Below, in pieces: positions 41,353-55,810 of a DNA stretch of 64,000 bases. Source of the stretch: an uncultured Planctomycetota bacterium. Its GTDB lineage: Bacteria; Planctomycetota; Phycisphaerae; SM23-33. Position 1 is the stretch's first letter, and every line of letters begins with the position of its first letter. The position numbers and the translations under genes were made by a program. The DNA lies in assembly GCA_903892515.1 (NCBI GenBank), contig CAITIS010000098.1:62001-126000 (forward strand). The letters are read 5' to 3'. A model generated the notes under the pieces. It saw only the letters and a program-made list of their open reading frames with translations. It was not told the DNA's origin and did not search any database.

Positions 41353-43644
41353 GTGCGTAGTTTCTGTGCGTTGCTGATGCTGGCGTTTGCGACAGCTGCT
41401 GCCCAGGCACAGTACACCGTGCTGCCCGCTACCGTTGATGGCGTGGTCAAGCACGACCTGATGCTGACCTTCCTGAACAACCAGGTCACCCAGTCCTACA
41501 CGAACTGGCAGACCAATTTCGCCACCCTGACCACGCCCGCAGCCATCGCTGCCTACCAGACCAAGCAGCAGGGCATCATCAATGATTCGCTGGGCAACTT
41601 TGCGGGTTTTCCCGACCCCGCGAACGTGAACCTCAACGCCCAGGTGACCGGCACGATCTACAAGACCGGCTACAAGATCGAGAAGGTCTTGATGCAGACC
41701 CAGCCGGGGTTCTACCAGACCGGCAACCTGTACATACCCACCGCCAGCCAATACGCCGGCCAGAACCCAGCCGTGCTGATGACCACCGGCCACTGGTCTG
41801 ACAGCAAGGCCTTCACCGACATGACCAAGATGTGCTCGCTGCTGGCGCTAAACGGGATGGTCTGCCTCATCACCGACCCCATCGACCAGGGCGAACGGCT
41901 TGAATCCAGCTCGACCTGGGGCGTGCAATCGCATGAGGACGCCTTCGTCAGCAATACCCTGGTCGGGCGCAACGAGGCCACCTGGATGCAATGGGACAAC
42001 ATGCGGGCGCTGGATTATCTCCAGAGCCGCACCGACATCGTGAACCCCAGCAAACTCGGCGTCACCGGCGCTTCGGGCGGCGGCACGCAGACCGCGTACC
42101 TGATGGCCGTCGATAACCGCATCAAGGCCGCAGTGCCGAACTCGTGGGTGACCACTTGGAAGGACGTTCTGACCACCAAGCCTCCGACGATGGTTGGAGC
42201 GATGGGCGCGCAGGATGCCGAGCAATGCCTGTTCGGCGTGCTGGGCAAAGGCCTGGAGCAGACGGATTTTGTCCTGGCGCGGGCGCCGTCGGCGGTGCAG
42301 ATCAGCGCCAACACGGATGACTTTTTCCCCTTTGTCGGCGTGCAGTCGACGTTCGCTGCCGCCCAGCAGGTCTTCACCACGCTTGGCGCCGCCGACAAGG
42401 TCCAGCTTGCCACCGACAGCGGCGAAGGGCACGGCTATCACAAGGTTCTGCGGGAATCGGCGGCTGCGTTCTTTGCCAAGAATCTGCGCGGCGAGACCAA
42501 GACCATCACCGAACCCACGATCTCGGACATCACGCTGGCGGAGTCTCGGGTAACGGCGACAGGGCAGGTGATGGACCTGCCGGGCGCCAAGACCACGTAT
42601 CAGCTGAACGTGGAGTACAACCAGAATGTCCTGGCTCCGGCCAGGGCGGCGTTCTGGCAGAACAATTCGCGGGCGGTGGTGCTGAACAAGATCAGCGAAC
42701 TGGCCGACATTCGTACGCTGGGCAGTCTGCCGGCGGCGACGGCGACCGACTACGGCCCGATCAGCCGAACCGGCTATCACATCGAAAAACTGTCTCTCAA
42801 AGTGGACCAGTCCGGCGGCACGGGCATGTATGTGCCCATGCTCATGTTCGTTCCGACCGCGACGCCCACCGGCGCGGTGCTGTATGTCAATGACGCCGGC
42901 AAGTCCAGCGAGGCCGGCGCCACCCAGCGCCTCGAACAACTCGCCCTGAGCGGCAAGGTGGTGCTCTCGCTCGACCTGGCGGGCATGGGCGAGACTGCGC
43001 AGACCGTCGATCAGATCTGGGGCAATCCGTCGGAAATCGGCATCGACCACCGGGAGACCACGGCCGCCAATATGCTGGGCGAGAGCTACGTGGGCATCCG
43101 GGCGGAGAACATTCTTTCCTCCGCCCAGTGGCTCATCGGCCAGGAGCAGGCCAACGGCATCAGCAAGGTTGACCTGCTGACGGTGGGCAACAATTCGGGC
43201 ATCCCGGCCTTGCACGCCGCTGCCCTGGATCGCCAGTTGTTCGGCACCTGCACGTTTGAAAACAACCTGGACACTTGGACGAAATTGATCGGATCGCCCA
43301 GCACACCGGCCGCGCCGTACAACCTCCAGTACCAGAACGTGGTGAACGACGCCCTGCAATATTACGACCTGACGGACCTGTTCAACCTAGTCAGCCCCGC
43401 GACGCCCGGCGACGCCAACCGGGACGGCAGAGTCAGCTTCTCAGACTATGTCCTCCTGGAAACCAACTTCGGCAAGAGCGGCAGTTGGGCGCAGGGCGAT
43501 TTCGACGGCGACGGCGTGATTACCTTCAAAGACTACATTGTCCTGGAACGCAACTTTGGCCAGAGCAGCGTGCCGGAGCCAGCAACTCTATCCCTGCTGG
43601 CCTGTGGGGCGCTGGCCCTGCTGCGACGCAAGACGATAGTATGA
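41353..43644 (+). CDS. Secreted alpha/beta hydrolase with dockerin-like module and PEP-CTERM tail
   Basis: 763 residues from the GTG at 41353, with AAGGAGG 5 bases upstream; this is chosen because a signal peptide follows (RSFCALLMLAFATAAAQAQ). Two hydrolase-like segments are visible: the first with PAVLMTTGHWSDSK, nucleophile GASGGGTQTAYL and SGEGHGYHKV (acetyl-xylan-esterase/DLH type), the second (RTGYHIEKLSLKVDQSGGTG, LALSGKVVLSLDLAGMGETA) repeating the fold without a clear nucleophile. Then follow EF-hand-like loops DANRDGRVSFSDY and DFDGDGVITFKDY, and SVPEPATLSLLACGALALLR with RKTIV. Probably removes acetyl groups from exported or environmental polysaccharide at the cell surface. Confidence 0.85.
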   Translation: MRSFCALLMLAFATAAAQAQYTVLPATVDGVVKHDLMLTFLNNQVTQSYTNWQTNFATLTTPAAIAAYQTKQQGIINDSLGNFAGFPDPANVNLNAQVTGTIYKTGYKIEKVLMQTQPGFYQTGNLYIPTASQYAGQNPAVLMTTGHWSDSKAFTDMTKMCSLLALNGMVCLITDPIDQGERLESSSTWGVQSHEDAFVSNTLVGRNEATWMQWDNMRALDYLQSRTDIVNPSKLGVTGASGGGTQTAYLMAVDNRIKAAVPNSWVTTWKDVLTTKPPTMVGAMGAQDAEQCLFGVLGKGLEQTDFVLARAPSAVQISANTDDFFPFVGVQSTFAAAQQVFTTLGAADKVQLATDSGEGHGYHKVLRESAAAFFAKNLRGETKTITEPTISDITLAESRVTATGQVMDLPGAKTTYQLNVEYNQNVLAPARAAFWQNNSRAVVLNKISELADIRTLGSLPAATATDYGPISRTGYHIEKLSLKVDQSGGTGMYVPMLMFVPTATPTGAVLYVNDAGKSSEAGATQRLEQLALSGKVVLSLDLAGMGETAQTVDQIWGNPSEIGIDHRETTAANMLGESYVGIRAENILSSAQWLIGQEQANGISKVDLLTVGNNSGIPALHAAALDRQLFGTCTFENNLDTWTKLIGSPSTPAAPYNLQYQNVVNDALQYYDLTDLFNLVSPATPGDANRDGRVSFSDYVLLETNFGKSGSWAQGDFDGDGVITFKDYIVLERNFGQSSVPEPATLSLLACGALALLRRKTIV

Positions 43645-43650
43645 ATAAGG

Positions 43651-43820
43651 CCTGAGGTCGGAGGCCTGAGGTCGGAGAGGCGGCGGGTCGGTCTTGCCCT
43701 TGGCGCCGGAATCGCAATTGAGCTTGCGGTTTTGATCATATGGGTCGCCGTCCTGCTGCCCCAGCCGCTGGCGTGGCCTTAGGGTCTGGTGGTTCTCTGG
43801 CCTCCGACCTCAGGTCTCTC
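43651..43820. repeat. GAGGTCGGAGGCC inverted repeats downstream of the esterase
   Basis: CCTGAGGTCGGAGGCCTGAG at 43660 and GGCCTCCGACCTCAGG at 43799 face each other; another copy follows the creatininase gene (40983). Dispersed repeat family, perhaps also ending transcription. Confidence 0.5.
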
Positions 43821-43838
43821 TGCTGTATTCAAATTGAA

Positions 43839-43866
43839 TTGACGCCCCCGGCTGTTCCGATATAAT
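43839..43866 (+). promoter_or_regulatory. Promoter of the leader-cimA-valS operon
   Basis: TTGACG (43839-43844), 16-base spacer, TATAAT (43861-43866). Transcription would start near 43873. Confidence 0.75.
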
Positions 43867-43914
43867 TACCGCCTGAACGATTCGTCGCAGGGCATGCAGT
43901 TTGACGAGGTACTG

Positions 43915-44022
43915 ATGCGGACAAGGCCAGACAACCTGAGCACGTGCAGGATCATGTCAGCCGGCGTCCGCGCAGGCATTATTAGCATTATTACCTTCGT
44001 CATCGTACGCTGCGTGCCTTAG
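43915..44022 (+). CDS. Ile/Val-rich leader peptide of the cimA attenuator
   Basis: 35 codons from the ATG at 43915 (GAGG 6 bases upstream); a shorter start in the same frame is the ATG at 43954. The last 22 residues are MSAGVRAGIISIITFVIVRC followed by VP: five Ile and four Val, with ATT-ATT-AGC-ATT-ATT as the control run. A strong terminator follows 25 bases later, before the citramalate synthase gene. This is the layout of ilv/leu attenuators: stalling at Ile or Val codons would favour an antiterminator fold. The competing fold has not been worked out in detail. Confidence 0.75.
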   Translation: MRTRPDNLSTCRIMSAGVRAGIISIITFVIVRCVP

Positions 44023-44046
44023 GCGCTCGCCCTTTGTCAAAACGGC

Positions 44047-44081
44047 GGCCCTGAGGCAAGTTTGCTTCGGGGCCTTTTTTT
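44047..44081 (+). terminator. Attenuator terminator before cimA
   Basis: A 12-pair stem (GGCCC-T-GAGGCA with TGCTTC-G-GGGCC, including two G-T pairs) around AGTT, followed directly by T7. Confidence 0.85.
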
Positions 44082-44120
44082 ATGCCGGCCCCAGAACCCC
44101 TGAGTTTTCAGAGAAACATC

Positions 44121-45713
44121 ATGAATCAGAACAACGAACGAGTGTGGATATACGATACGACCCTGCGTGACGGCACGCAGGCTGAAGGTGTGAGCCTGTC
44201 GCTGGAAGATAAGCTCCTCATCGCCGAACGGCTGGACGACCTGGGCGTGGATTACATCGAGGGCGGCTACCCGCTCTCCAACCCCAAGGACAAGGCCTTC
44301 TTCGCCGACGTGCGGAAGCGCAAGATCAGCCACGCCAAGATCGCCGCCTTCGGCATGACCCGCCGCCGCAACACCAAGGCCGCCGACGATGCGGGCATGC
44401 AGGCCCTGCTGGCCAGCGGAGCGCCGGCCGTCACCATTGTGGGCAAAAGCTGGGACATGCACGTGACGCAGGTATTGGCCGTCAGTGAGCAGGAGAATCT
44501 GGACATGATCGGCGAGTCGCTGGCGCTGTTCGTTCAGGCCGGACTCGAAGCGATCTATGACGCCGAGCACTTTTTTGACGGCTACCGGGCCAATCCGGAG
44601 TTTGCCATGCGGACGCTGAACGCAGCCGTGCAGGCCGGCGCCGCCACGCTGGCGCTGTGCGACACCAACGGCGGCAGCTTGCCGGAATTCATCTACCAGG
44701 CCACCGGCGAGGTGGTGAAACGTTTCCCATCCCTGCGCGTGGGCGTGCATTGCCATAACGATGCGGGCCTGGCGGCGGCGAATTCCCTGGCGGCCGTCGG
44801 GGCGGGTGCCCGGCACGTGCAGGGTACGATGAACGGCATCGGCGAACGCTGCGGCAACGCGGACCTGACCACCGTGATCGCGAACTTGCAGCTCAAGTGC
44901 GGCTATTCCTGCCTCAAGGACGACTCGCTGGCCAAACTGACCGAGGCCAGCCGGTACGTCTACGAAGTGGTGAACATGCTGCCACGCGAGAACCAGCCCT
45001 TCGTGGGCGCCTCGGCCTTTACGCACAAGGGCGGCATGCACGTGCATGCGGTGCAGCGCAACACGGCCACCTATGAGCACATCGACCCGGCCGTGGTGGG
45101 CAACACCCGCAAGATCCTCGTCAGCGAACTGGCCGGGGCCAGCAACATCGCCGCCAAGACGGGCGAGAAGTTCGGCCTGGCAGCGGACAAGGACCTGCAG
45201 CGCAAGGTCCTCACGGCCGTGCAGGACATGGAGAACGAGGGCTACCAGTTCGAACTGGCCGACGCGAGCTTTGAAATGCTCGTGCGCCGGACCATCGGCG
45301 CGACGCGGTATCACACGTTCTGGGAGCTGGACCACTATCGTTGCGTGATCTTGCAGGTCAACGGCGGCCGGCCCAGCACCGAAGCCATTGTGAAGCTGCG
45401 CGTCGAGGATCGCACCTTGCACACGGTGGCTGAGGGCGATGGCCCGATCAATGCACTGGACGGGGCGCTGCGCAAGGCGCTCAAGCCGCTGTACAAGAGC
45501 TTGGACAAGTTGGCGCTGGTGGACTACAAGGTCCGCGTGGTCAATCCCAAGGCCGGCACAGCCGCCAAGGTTCGCGTCATCATCGAGTTCCACGACGCGA
45601 CGATGGGATACTTCCACACCGTCGGCGTCGATACGAATATCATCCACGCGTCGTTCCGGGCGTTGCAGGACGCGATCGAATACAAGCTGCTGAATGAAGG
45701 CGAGAAGGCGTAA
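44121..45713 (+). CDS. cimA: (R)-citramalate synthase
   Basis: 530 residues, the length of bacterial CimA. ATG at 44121. [16 protein letters not shown] (12-27) is the HMGL-like catalytic start, [15 protein letters not shown] supplies the metal-binding His pair, GERCGNADL the following loop, and the last ~130 residues form a LeuA-type allosteric dimer domain. CimA condenses pyruvate with acetyl-CoA to citramalate, the first step of the threonine-independent isoleucine route, later served by LeuC/LeuD; a LeuC-type gene is at 60597. The sequence follows the CimA group ([10 protein letters not shown]) rather than 2-isopropylmalate synthase (GEQSPGxSM). valS begins 5 bases after its stop, and an Ile/Val attenuator precedes it. 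Confidence 0.9.
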   Translation: MNQNNERVWIYDTTLRDGTQAEGVSLSLEDKLLIAERLDDLGVDYIEGGYPLSNPKDKAFFADVRKRKISHAKIAAFGMTRRRNTKAADDAGMQALLASGAPAVTIVGKSWDMHVTQVLAVSEQENLDMIGESLALFVQAGLEAIYDAEHFFDGYRANPEFAMRTLNAAVQAGAATLALCDTNGGSLPEFIYQATGEVVKRFPSLRVGVHCHNDAGLAAANSLAAVGAGARHVQGTMNGIGERCGNADLTTVIANLQLKCGYSCLKDDSLAKLTEASRYVYEVVNMLPRENQPFVGASAFTHKGGMHVHAVQRNTATYEHIDPAVVGNTRKILVSELAGASNIAAKTGEKFGLAADKDLQRKVLTAVQDMENEGYQFELADASFEMLVRRTIGATRYHTFWELDHYRCVILQVNGGRPSTEAIVKLRVEDRTLHTVAEGDGPINALDGALRKALKPLYKSLDKLALVDYKVRVVNPKAGTAAKVRVIIEFHDATMGYFHTVGVDTNIIHASFRALQDAIEYKLLNEGEKA

Positions 45714-45718
45714 ACGAT

Positions 45719-49456
<3,738 letters not shown>

Positions 49457-49468
49457 TGAGGCGGAAGT

Positions 49469-49563
49469 TGGGAATCGGGACGCGGGAATCGGGAATCGGG
49501 AAATTGGCATCTGGAGTTCGCCTTGGTCGTTCCCGATTCCCGTTTCCTGATTCCCGATTCCGG
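49469..49563. repeat. GGAATCGGG / CCCGATTCC inverted repeat after valS
   Basis: Copies of GGGAATCGGGA on the left face copies of TCCCGATTCCCG on the right. A long imperfect hairpin just past the valS stop that may end transcription. Same sequence type as the heptad repeat near 29457. Confidence 0.6.
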
Positions 49564-49580
49564 CTTCTCATAGGTGAACC

Positions 49581-50189
49581 ATGGATGTCCCCGTTGAACT
49601 ATCGAGGATCGTGATTACGGAGACTTCTCCCGAGCAGGTGATCTTCCTGCGCGAGAAGAACGGCGGTCGGAGTTTTCCGATCCTCATCGGCATCGGCGAA
49701 GCCTTGGCCATTGACCGCCGGCTCAAGGGCGCCCAGATGCCGCGGCCAATGACGCACGACCTGCTGGGGCACGTGATCGAGGCCATGGGCGGGCGGATCG
49801 AGCGGATCGTGGTCAACGACCTGCATGACGCCACGTTCATCGCCACCATTTACATTCGGCGCGGCGGCGAAGTCATCCCCATCGACAGCCGGCCCTCCGA
49901 CGCCATCGCCCTGGGCATCGCCCAGGACACGCCGCTGTTCGTGGCAGATCACGTGCTGGAGAAGGTGTTGTCGGAGGAGATGAACGCCGCCCATCAGCGC
50001 GAGCGGCTGGAGTTGCGCCGCACCGAACTGGCTGAGCAAATCGCCGAATTGACCGAGCAGTTGCAGGATGAGGAGTTTGCGTCTTCGCTTGGCCAGGAGG
50101 AGCAGCAAGCCCTGCAGGAGCAGATGCGGGAGATGCAGGCCGACCTCGAAGCGATTGACGAAATCCTGCGGCAGTTGCCCAAAGAGTAA
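49581..50189 (+). CDS. Bifunctional nuclease (BFN/DUF151) family protein
   Basis: 202 residues; ATG at 49581 with AGGTG upstream. The first ~135 residues are the BFN domain (RSFPILIGIGEALAIDRRLK, MTHDLLGHVIEAMGGRIERI, VIPIDSRPSDAIALGIAQDT), a widespread bacterial domain of the DUF151 group. Nuclease activity was claimed for plant members; the role in bacteria is unsettled. The last ~65 residues form a Glu/Gln-rich coiled coil (RERLELRRTELAEQIAELTE), an addition seen in some planctomycete members. Probably cytoplasmic. Confidence 0.88.
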   Translation: MDVPVELSRIVITETSPEQVIFLREKNGGRSFPILIGIGEALAIDRRLKGAQMPRPMTHDLLGHVIEAMGGRIERIVVNDLHDATFIATIYIRRGGEVIPIDSRPSDAIALGIAQDTPLFVADHVLEKVLSEEMNAAHQRERLELRRTELAEQIAELTEQLQDEEFASSLGQEEQQALQEQMREMQADLEAIDEILRQLPKE

Positions 50190-50387
50190 ATAGCATCGCA
50201 TATGCACGAGTGTATACCTGTGCCGCGTTGACCTGTTGGTGCTCAACAAGCATTCCGCCCGTCATCTCCGCAATCCCAATAATCCCCTGAGTTCCCGCTG
50301 TTTTGGCCTTGTGAGGCATGTGAGGGTCGGCTAGTCTTTCGTTATCACGTAACGGAATACGACACTCACTTCAGGAAAGGTTTCGTA

Positions 50388-51641
50388 ATGGAACAGCTTT
50401 CAGCATCCAGGTCGCGCGGCTGGGCGGTCGTGGCGGCGGGCACCGGCATCAACCTCATCCTGGGCTCGCTGTATGCCTGGAGCGTGGTGGGCAAGGCCCT
50501 GGTGAACCAATGGAAATGGTCAAACGCCGATGCGGCGCTGCCCTTCAGCGTCTCGACCGCCTGTTTTGCCTTCACCATGATATTCGCCGGGCGCTGGCAG
50601 GACAAGATCGGCCCGCGCGTTGTGGCCCTGGCGGGCGGGTTGATGTTTGGCCTGGGCGTGTTTGTCTCAGCCTATGCGCACTCCCCGCTGTACATGGTGC
50701 TCTCCTACGGCGTGCTGGCCGGCATCGGTATCGGGCTGTGCTACTCGGCCACGACGCCGCCGGCGCTGAAGTGGTTTCCGCCCAGCCGAAAGGGCCTGAT
50801 CGCCGGCATCGTGGTCAGTGGCGTGGGCTTGGCGGCGGTGTATGCCTCGCCCTTGTGGCAGTACCTCATCGGCGCCAAGGGCATTTCGTTGACCTTTGAA
50901 TACCTGGGCGTCGGCGGGGCGGTCCTTATCTGCATCCTCTCCACGATGGTTGTGAACCCGCCGGCGGGGTACGTGGTTGCGGCCTCTGCGGGCGGGCCGG
51001 CCGCGCGACGGTCCTCTGCCAAGGTGGACCTGGACTGGCACGAAATGCTGCGAACCAAGCAGTTCTACATGCTCTGGCTGATGCTGCTGCTGGGGGCCTC
51101 GGCCGGCCTGATGATCATCGCCCACGCCGCCAAGATCGCCAGCGCCCAGGCCGGCATCGAAACGTGGGGCTTCCTGCCGGTGGCACTGCTGGCGATTTTC
51201 AACACGCTGGGCCGACTGGTTAGCGGCTCGGTCTCTGACCGGCTGGGCCGGACCCAGACGATGACGCTGGCCTTCTTCCTGCAGGCGATAAACATGTTTG
51301 CATTCGCATATTACAGAAGCCCGGCGCTGCTGATCTTCGGCGTCTGCATCACCGGCCTGTGCTACGGCACGATCTTCCCGCTGATGCCCTCGGCCATTGC
51401 CGACTTCTACGGCGTGAAGAACCTGGGCGTCAATTACGGCCTGCTCTTTACAGCCTTTGGCGTGGCGGGTGTGGCCGGGCCCATCCTCGCCGGCAAGATA
51501 AAGGACCTTTCCGGGTCGTACACGTATTCCTACGTGATCTCGGCCGTCATGTTGCTGATCGGCGCCACTTTGGCTGCGATCGCCAAGCCGCCCAAGCTGG
51601 CCGTCGAACCAGACGCCGCGACGCAGGCAAAGGCGGGTTAA
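50388..51641 (+). CDS. Major facilitator transporter, OFA (oxalate/formate antiporter) family
   Basis: 417 residues with 12 predicted membrane helices. The ATG at 50388 follows AGGAAAGG. GWAVVAAGTGINLILGSLYA, WSVVGKALVNQWKWSNADAA and RWQDKIGPRVVALAGGLMFG are characteristic of OFA-family carriers, and GRLVSGSVSDRLGRTQTM is the second-half MFS loop. OFA members exchange oxalate, formate, pyruvate or other small carboxylates; substrate cannot be stated. No metabolic partner gene adjoins. Confidence 0.88.
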   Translation: MEQLSASRSRGWAVVAAGTGINLILGSLYAWSVVGKALVNQWKWSNADAALPFSVSTACFAFTMIFAGRWQDKIGPRVVALAGGLMFGLGVFVSAYAHSPLYMVLSYGVLAGIGIGLCYSATTPPALKWFPPSRKGLIAGIVVSGVGLAAVYASPLWQYLIGAKGISLTFEYLGVGGAVLICILSTMVVNPPAGYVVAASAGGPAARRSSAKVDLDWHEMLRTKQFYMLWLMLLLGASAGLMIIAHAAKIASAQAGIETWGFLPVALLAIFNTLGRLVSGSVSDRLGRTQTMTLAFFLQAINMFAFAYYRSPALLIFGVCITGLCYGTIFPLMPSAIADFYGVKNLGVNYGLLFTAFGVAGVAGPILAGKIKDLSGSYTYSYVISAVMLLIGATLAAIAKPPKLAVEPDAATQAKAG

Positions 51642-51672
51642 TCAGGCCCGGGTTTGCGTTACCGACATAAAG

Positions 51673-51707
51673 AGCGGCGGGTCTTCGGACTCGCCGCTTT
51701 CTTTTGT
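51673..51707 (+). terminator. Intrinsic terminator after the OFA transporter
   Basis: AGCGGCG pairs with CGCCGCT around GGTCTTCGGACT (the loop itself can pair), followed by TTCTTTTG. Confidence 0.8.
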
Positions 51708-51864
51708 TTCGGGCGAACTGCGCCGACTTCGAGCGTTTGAAGAAAGCTGCCTTGCCGCCTTGCTTCATGCCCATGCTGATGCTGGATTCTGTCGATGACC
51801 TTTGGGTCGAGCCCTCGGCCACGACTGGCCGATTCGGCGAGGCTACAAGGTAGGAATCTGAAAC

Positions 51865-53667
51865 ATGCGATATGCGACCTTTCGACTGGTGGGCGTGAAT
51901 TGTGTCCTGGTGCTGGCGGTGCAACTGGCTGGCTGTGGAAGCGGCAATACGGCGGCCCAAAAGCCTGTCCAATGGCCCATTGCCAAGCAGGTTCCGACGA
52001 CCGCCCAGCAGCAGGTTCTGCCCGTCGCTCTCGCGGCCGACGCGCCGAAGATCAACCCGGCGGACGTGACGTTGTACGAGAAGTGCGGCTACAGCGTTTG
52101 GCAGGCAGGGGCCGGCACGAACTACAGCCAGTATCCCGCCCATCCGCAGCATCACCAAAAGCGGGCCGAACTAGCCCCCCTCTACAAGGGCGCGCCCAAT
52201 GCGGCGCAACTCCTGGCTTTTTTCGCCATCAGTGACATTCACATTACCGACAAGGAGTCCCCGGCCCAGGTGATCTATCCCGGCTGGAGCGCACTGTTTG
52301 GCCCCAGTTCGGCGGGGCTGATGCAGCAGGCGTATTCGCCGGTCATTCTCTCGACCACCCACGTGCTGGATGCTGCCATCCAGACGGTCAATGCACTGCA
52401 TAAGCAAACGCCGTTTGGCTTCGGCATCTCGCTCGGCGATGACGTGAACAATACCCAGTACAACGAGCTGCGATGGTTCATCGATGTCCTTGACGGCAAG
52501 GTCATCACTCCCAGTTCGGGTGCTCATGTTGGCGCCGACGCCATCGATTATCAGAAGCCGTTCAAGGCAGCCGGGCTGGACAAGACGATCCCGTGGTATC
52601 AGGTCGTGGGCAACCACGATCAGTTCTGGTCGGGCGTGCTGTACGAGAACGCCAAGACCCAGCAGGCCCACGTCGGCGCTGCCGTCATTAACCTCAAGGT
52701 CGACCTGAGCAACCCCAATGCCATAAACACGACCGGCGACTACATGGGCGTGATTGATGGCACGACGCCGTACGGCAACGTCATTGACGCCGGGCCGGAG
52801 AAGAACTTCCCTGCGCCGCCAACGGTCGTGGCCGACGCGAATCGCCGCTCGCTCTCGACGAACGAATCTTCAACCCGGAATTGGATGCGCGAGTTCTTCA
52901 CCACCGCGTCAACTCCGGTTGGCCATGGCTTTACCCAGGCCAACGTGGATGAGGACTTTGCCTGCTACAGCTTCGAGCCCAAGTCGGACCTGCCGCTGAA
53001 GGTTATCGTGCTGGACGACACGAACAAGAAGAACGACAAGCTGGGCTGCCCGATGTTCTACGGCACCGGCCATCTCGACCCAACCCGGCTGGAGTGGTTG
53101 AAGCGTGAACTTCAGAAGGGACAGGACGAAGGCAAGCTGATGATCATTGCGGCGCACATCCCGATCAAGCCGCAGGTGAGCATCACCGACCCGCGGCCGA
53201 TGTCTACGTTCTACGACAAGTCGGAGGAAGACGCGCTACTGGCGACGCTGCACTCGTACCCGAATCTCATCCTGTGGATCGCGGGGCATCGTCACCTGAA
53301 CACCATCACGCCCCAGCCGAATAATGCCGCCGATCTCAACGACCATCCGGAGCAAAGTTTCTGGGAGGTCGAGACGTCATCGCTGCGGGATTTTCCCCAG
53401 CAGTTCCGCACCTTTGAGATTCGCCGCAACGGTGACAACACGATTTCGATCATCACCACCGACGTGGACCCGGCCGTGGCGGCAGGCTCGCCGGCGGCCA
53501 AGTCGCGCGGATATGCCATCGGGGCCGCCCGGCTATTTGGCGCCACACCGGCGATTCTGGGCGATGCCACGTCCCACGCCTATAACGCCGAGCTTGTGAA
53601 GCAGTTGAGCCCACAAATGCAGGCCAAGATCGCCAAGTGCGGCTCGCCCATCAAGGAACGGGAATAA
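51865..53667 (+). CDS. Lipoprotein metallophosphoesterase (TIGR03768-like)
   Basis: 600 residues from the ATG at 51865 (AAGGTAGGAA upstream). A lipoprotein signal ends in LAGC (Cys24), so the protein is likely membrane-attached outside the cytoplasm. The metallophosphoesterase motifs are in order: FFAISDIHITD, GISLGDDVNN, VVGNHDQFWSG, MIIAAHIPIKP, ILWIAGHRHLNT. The layout matches the large bacterial family I know as TIGR03768. Substrate is unknown; a phosphate-scavenging or nucleotide-hydrolysing role is possible. It stands alone between two terminators or repeats. Confidence 0.87.
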   Translation: MRYATFRLVGVNCVLVLAVQLAGCGSGNTAAQKPVQWPIAKQVPTTAQQQVLPVALAADAPKINPADVTLYEKCGYSVWQAGAGTNYSQYPAHPQHHQKRAELAPLYKGAPNAAQLLAFFAISDIHITDKESPAQVIYPGWSALFGPSSAGLMQQAYSPVILSTTHVLDAAIQTVNALHKQTPFGFGISLGDDVNNTQYNELRWFIDVLDGKVITPSSGAHVGADAIDYQKPFKAAGLDKTIPWYQVVGNHDQFWSGVLYENAKTQQAHVGAAVINLKVDLSNPNAINTTGDYMGVIDGTTPYGNVIDAGPEKNFPAPPTVVADANRRSLSTNESSTRNWMREFFTTASTPVGHGFTQANVDEDFACYSFEPKSDLPLKVIVLDDTNKKNDKLGCPMFYGTGHLDPTRLEWLKRELQKGQDEGKLMIIAAHIPIKPQVSITDPRPMSTFYDKSEEDALLATLHSYPNLILWIAGHRHLNTITPQPNNAADLNDHPEQSFWEVETSSLRDFPQQFRTFEIRRNGDNTISIITTDVDPAVAAGSPAAKSRGYAIGAARLFGATPAILGDATSHAYNAELVKQLSPQMQAKIAKCGSPIKERE

Positions 53668-53900
53668 AGAGAGAGACGCTGCTTCAGACAGCGAGCAACT
53701 ATTGTAGGGTGGGCCGAGAAGCGAAGCGACGAGTCCCACCATGCCGGGGCAAGGCCGCAGGGGCCACAAGACCGTAGGGTCCGCAGGTTCCCGAGCGCTG
53801 TTGCGAGGGGTTCTGCGGACGGGCGTGACGTCCCTGTCGAAAGGTGGGCCTCACAAGACAGCGTTCGGCCCAGCCTACGGAACTCTGGCTTCCGACTTTC
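53668..53900. repeat. Intergenic with GTAGGGTGGGCCGAG palindromic repeat
   Basis: GTAGGGTGGGCCGAGAAGCG and GAGTCCCACC, followed by AAGGTGGGCC; the GTAGGGTGGGCCGAG...GAGTCCCACC unit also occurs at 40108-40139. No gene. Confidence 0.5.
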
Positions 53901-54794
53901 CTACGCCTTCAGCTTCAACCCGAATGGCTTGAGCAGGTCCGCCAGCGGGGCGCGGAGTTTCGCTGTCAGCGGCGTCAGCGGCAGGCGGAGTTCGTCCTGC
54001 ATCATGCCGGCCATGGCCAGAGCGGCCTTGATGGGAATGGGGTTGGTCTCGACGAACGCACCCTTAAAGAGCGGGAACAGCCGCAGGTGCTGCTGCCGCG
54101 CCGCCTTGATGTCGCCGGCCAAAATCAGGTCCGTCAGCTTGCGCACTTCCTTGGGCACGATGTTGGAGACGACGCTGATTACGCCCACGCCGCCGACGGC
54201 GCAGATGGGCAGCGTCATGGAATCATCGCCCGACAGGATCGTGATGCCGCACGCACAGGCCAGGGCCGAGGCGTTGTTGACGTTGCCGGTGGCTTCCTTC
54301 ATGGCGACGACCATGTCGATTTCGTTGTACATCCGCACGACCGTATCGGCCGCCAGCTCGATGCCCGTCCGGCCAGGAATGTTGTACAGCACGATCGGCA
54401 GGCCGGCGGTGGCCAGCGCCTTGACGTGCTCGTACATGCCCTGCTGCGTGGGCTTGTTGTAGTAGGGGTTGACGATCAGGCAGGCATCGGCCCCGGCGTC
54501 CTTGGCGTGCTTGGTCAGCCGCAGCGCCTCGGTCGTGGAGTTGCTGCCCGTGCCGGCGATGATGATGGCCTTGCCCTTGGCCCGCTGGATGGTGAACTCG
54601 ATAACCTTGTCGTGCTCTTCATGGGAGAGCGTGGGCGATTCGCCGGTCGTGCCGCAGGGCACCAGGCCTTGCGTGCCGCTTTCGAGCTGATAGTCGATCA
54701 GCTTCGCCAGCGCATCGTAATCCACCGCGCCGTCGCGAAACGGCGTAACCAGGGCGGTCATGGAACCTTGCAGCTTCAATGTCGGCTTGCTCAT
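53901..54794 (-). CDS. dapA: 4-hydroxy-tetrahydrodipicolinate synthase
   Basis: 297 residues, standard DapA length, from the ATG at 54794 (CAGGAAT upstream). GSMTALVTPFRDGAVDYDAL opens the TIM barrel. Active-site residues are present: Thr pair in PCGTTGESPTL (T49, T50), Tyr137 in VLYNIPGRTG, Schiff-base lysine K166 in AMKEATG, and the GDDSMTLP loop. DapA condenses pyruvate with aspartate semialdehyde, the first committed step to diaminopimelate and lysine. No other dap gene adjoins. Confidence 0.95.
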   Translation of the reverse strand: MSKPTLKLQGSMTALVTPFRDGAVDYDALAKLIDYQLESGTQGLVPCGTTGESPTLSHEEHDKVIEFTIQRAKGKAIIIAGTGSNSTTEALRLTKHAKDAGADACLIVNPYYNKPTQQGMYEHVKALATAGLPIVLYNIPGRTGIELAADTVVRMYNEIDMVVAMKEATGNVNNASALACACGITILSGDDSMTLPICAVGGVGVISVVSNIVPKEVRKLTDLILAGDIKAARQQHLRLFPLFKGAFVETNPIPIKAALAMAGMMQDELRLPLTPLTAKLRAPLADLLKPFGLKLKA

Positions 54795-55150
54795 GGCAAT
54801 TCCTGCTTCTGCGATAGACGTAACGGCACAATTCTCAGTGGCGTGATTATACGGAACAAGGGGTGAAATTCCAGCGGTTTGTTGAGGCGCGTCGAGACAG
54901 GGGCGCCGTGTGTTGGGCCGCTCAGTGGGTGCCATTGTTTGGAGGGGCGCCGTAGGTTGGGTCAAAGGGTGCCATAGGTTGAGCCGCGGCTTCTGGCGGC
55001 TCTACCTATGCGGGCGTTGTGCATAGGCAGCCCCGGCTTCGCAGGACGACGCGAAGCCGTGTCAGCCTATGGCACCCACCGAGCGTATGTGGCAGCCACC
55101 GAGCGTATGTGGCAGCCAATCCGCACACGGGCCTATCGGCCCACGCCTGC
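54795..55150. other. Intergenic with palindromic and direct repeats
   Basis: Holds GTGCCATAGGTTGAGC facing CCTATGGCACCC copies, and two direct copies of GAGCGTATGTGGCAGCCA (55083, 55102). Non-coding; a repeat family of its own. Confidence 0.5.

Positions 55151-55806
<656 letters not shown>

Positions 55807-55810
<4 letters not shown>

Noticed and set aside
44037-45647. 536-codon minus-strand frame opposite cimA
   Set aside because: Antisense shadow; cimA carries all catalytic motifs.
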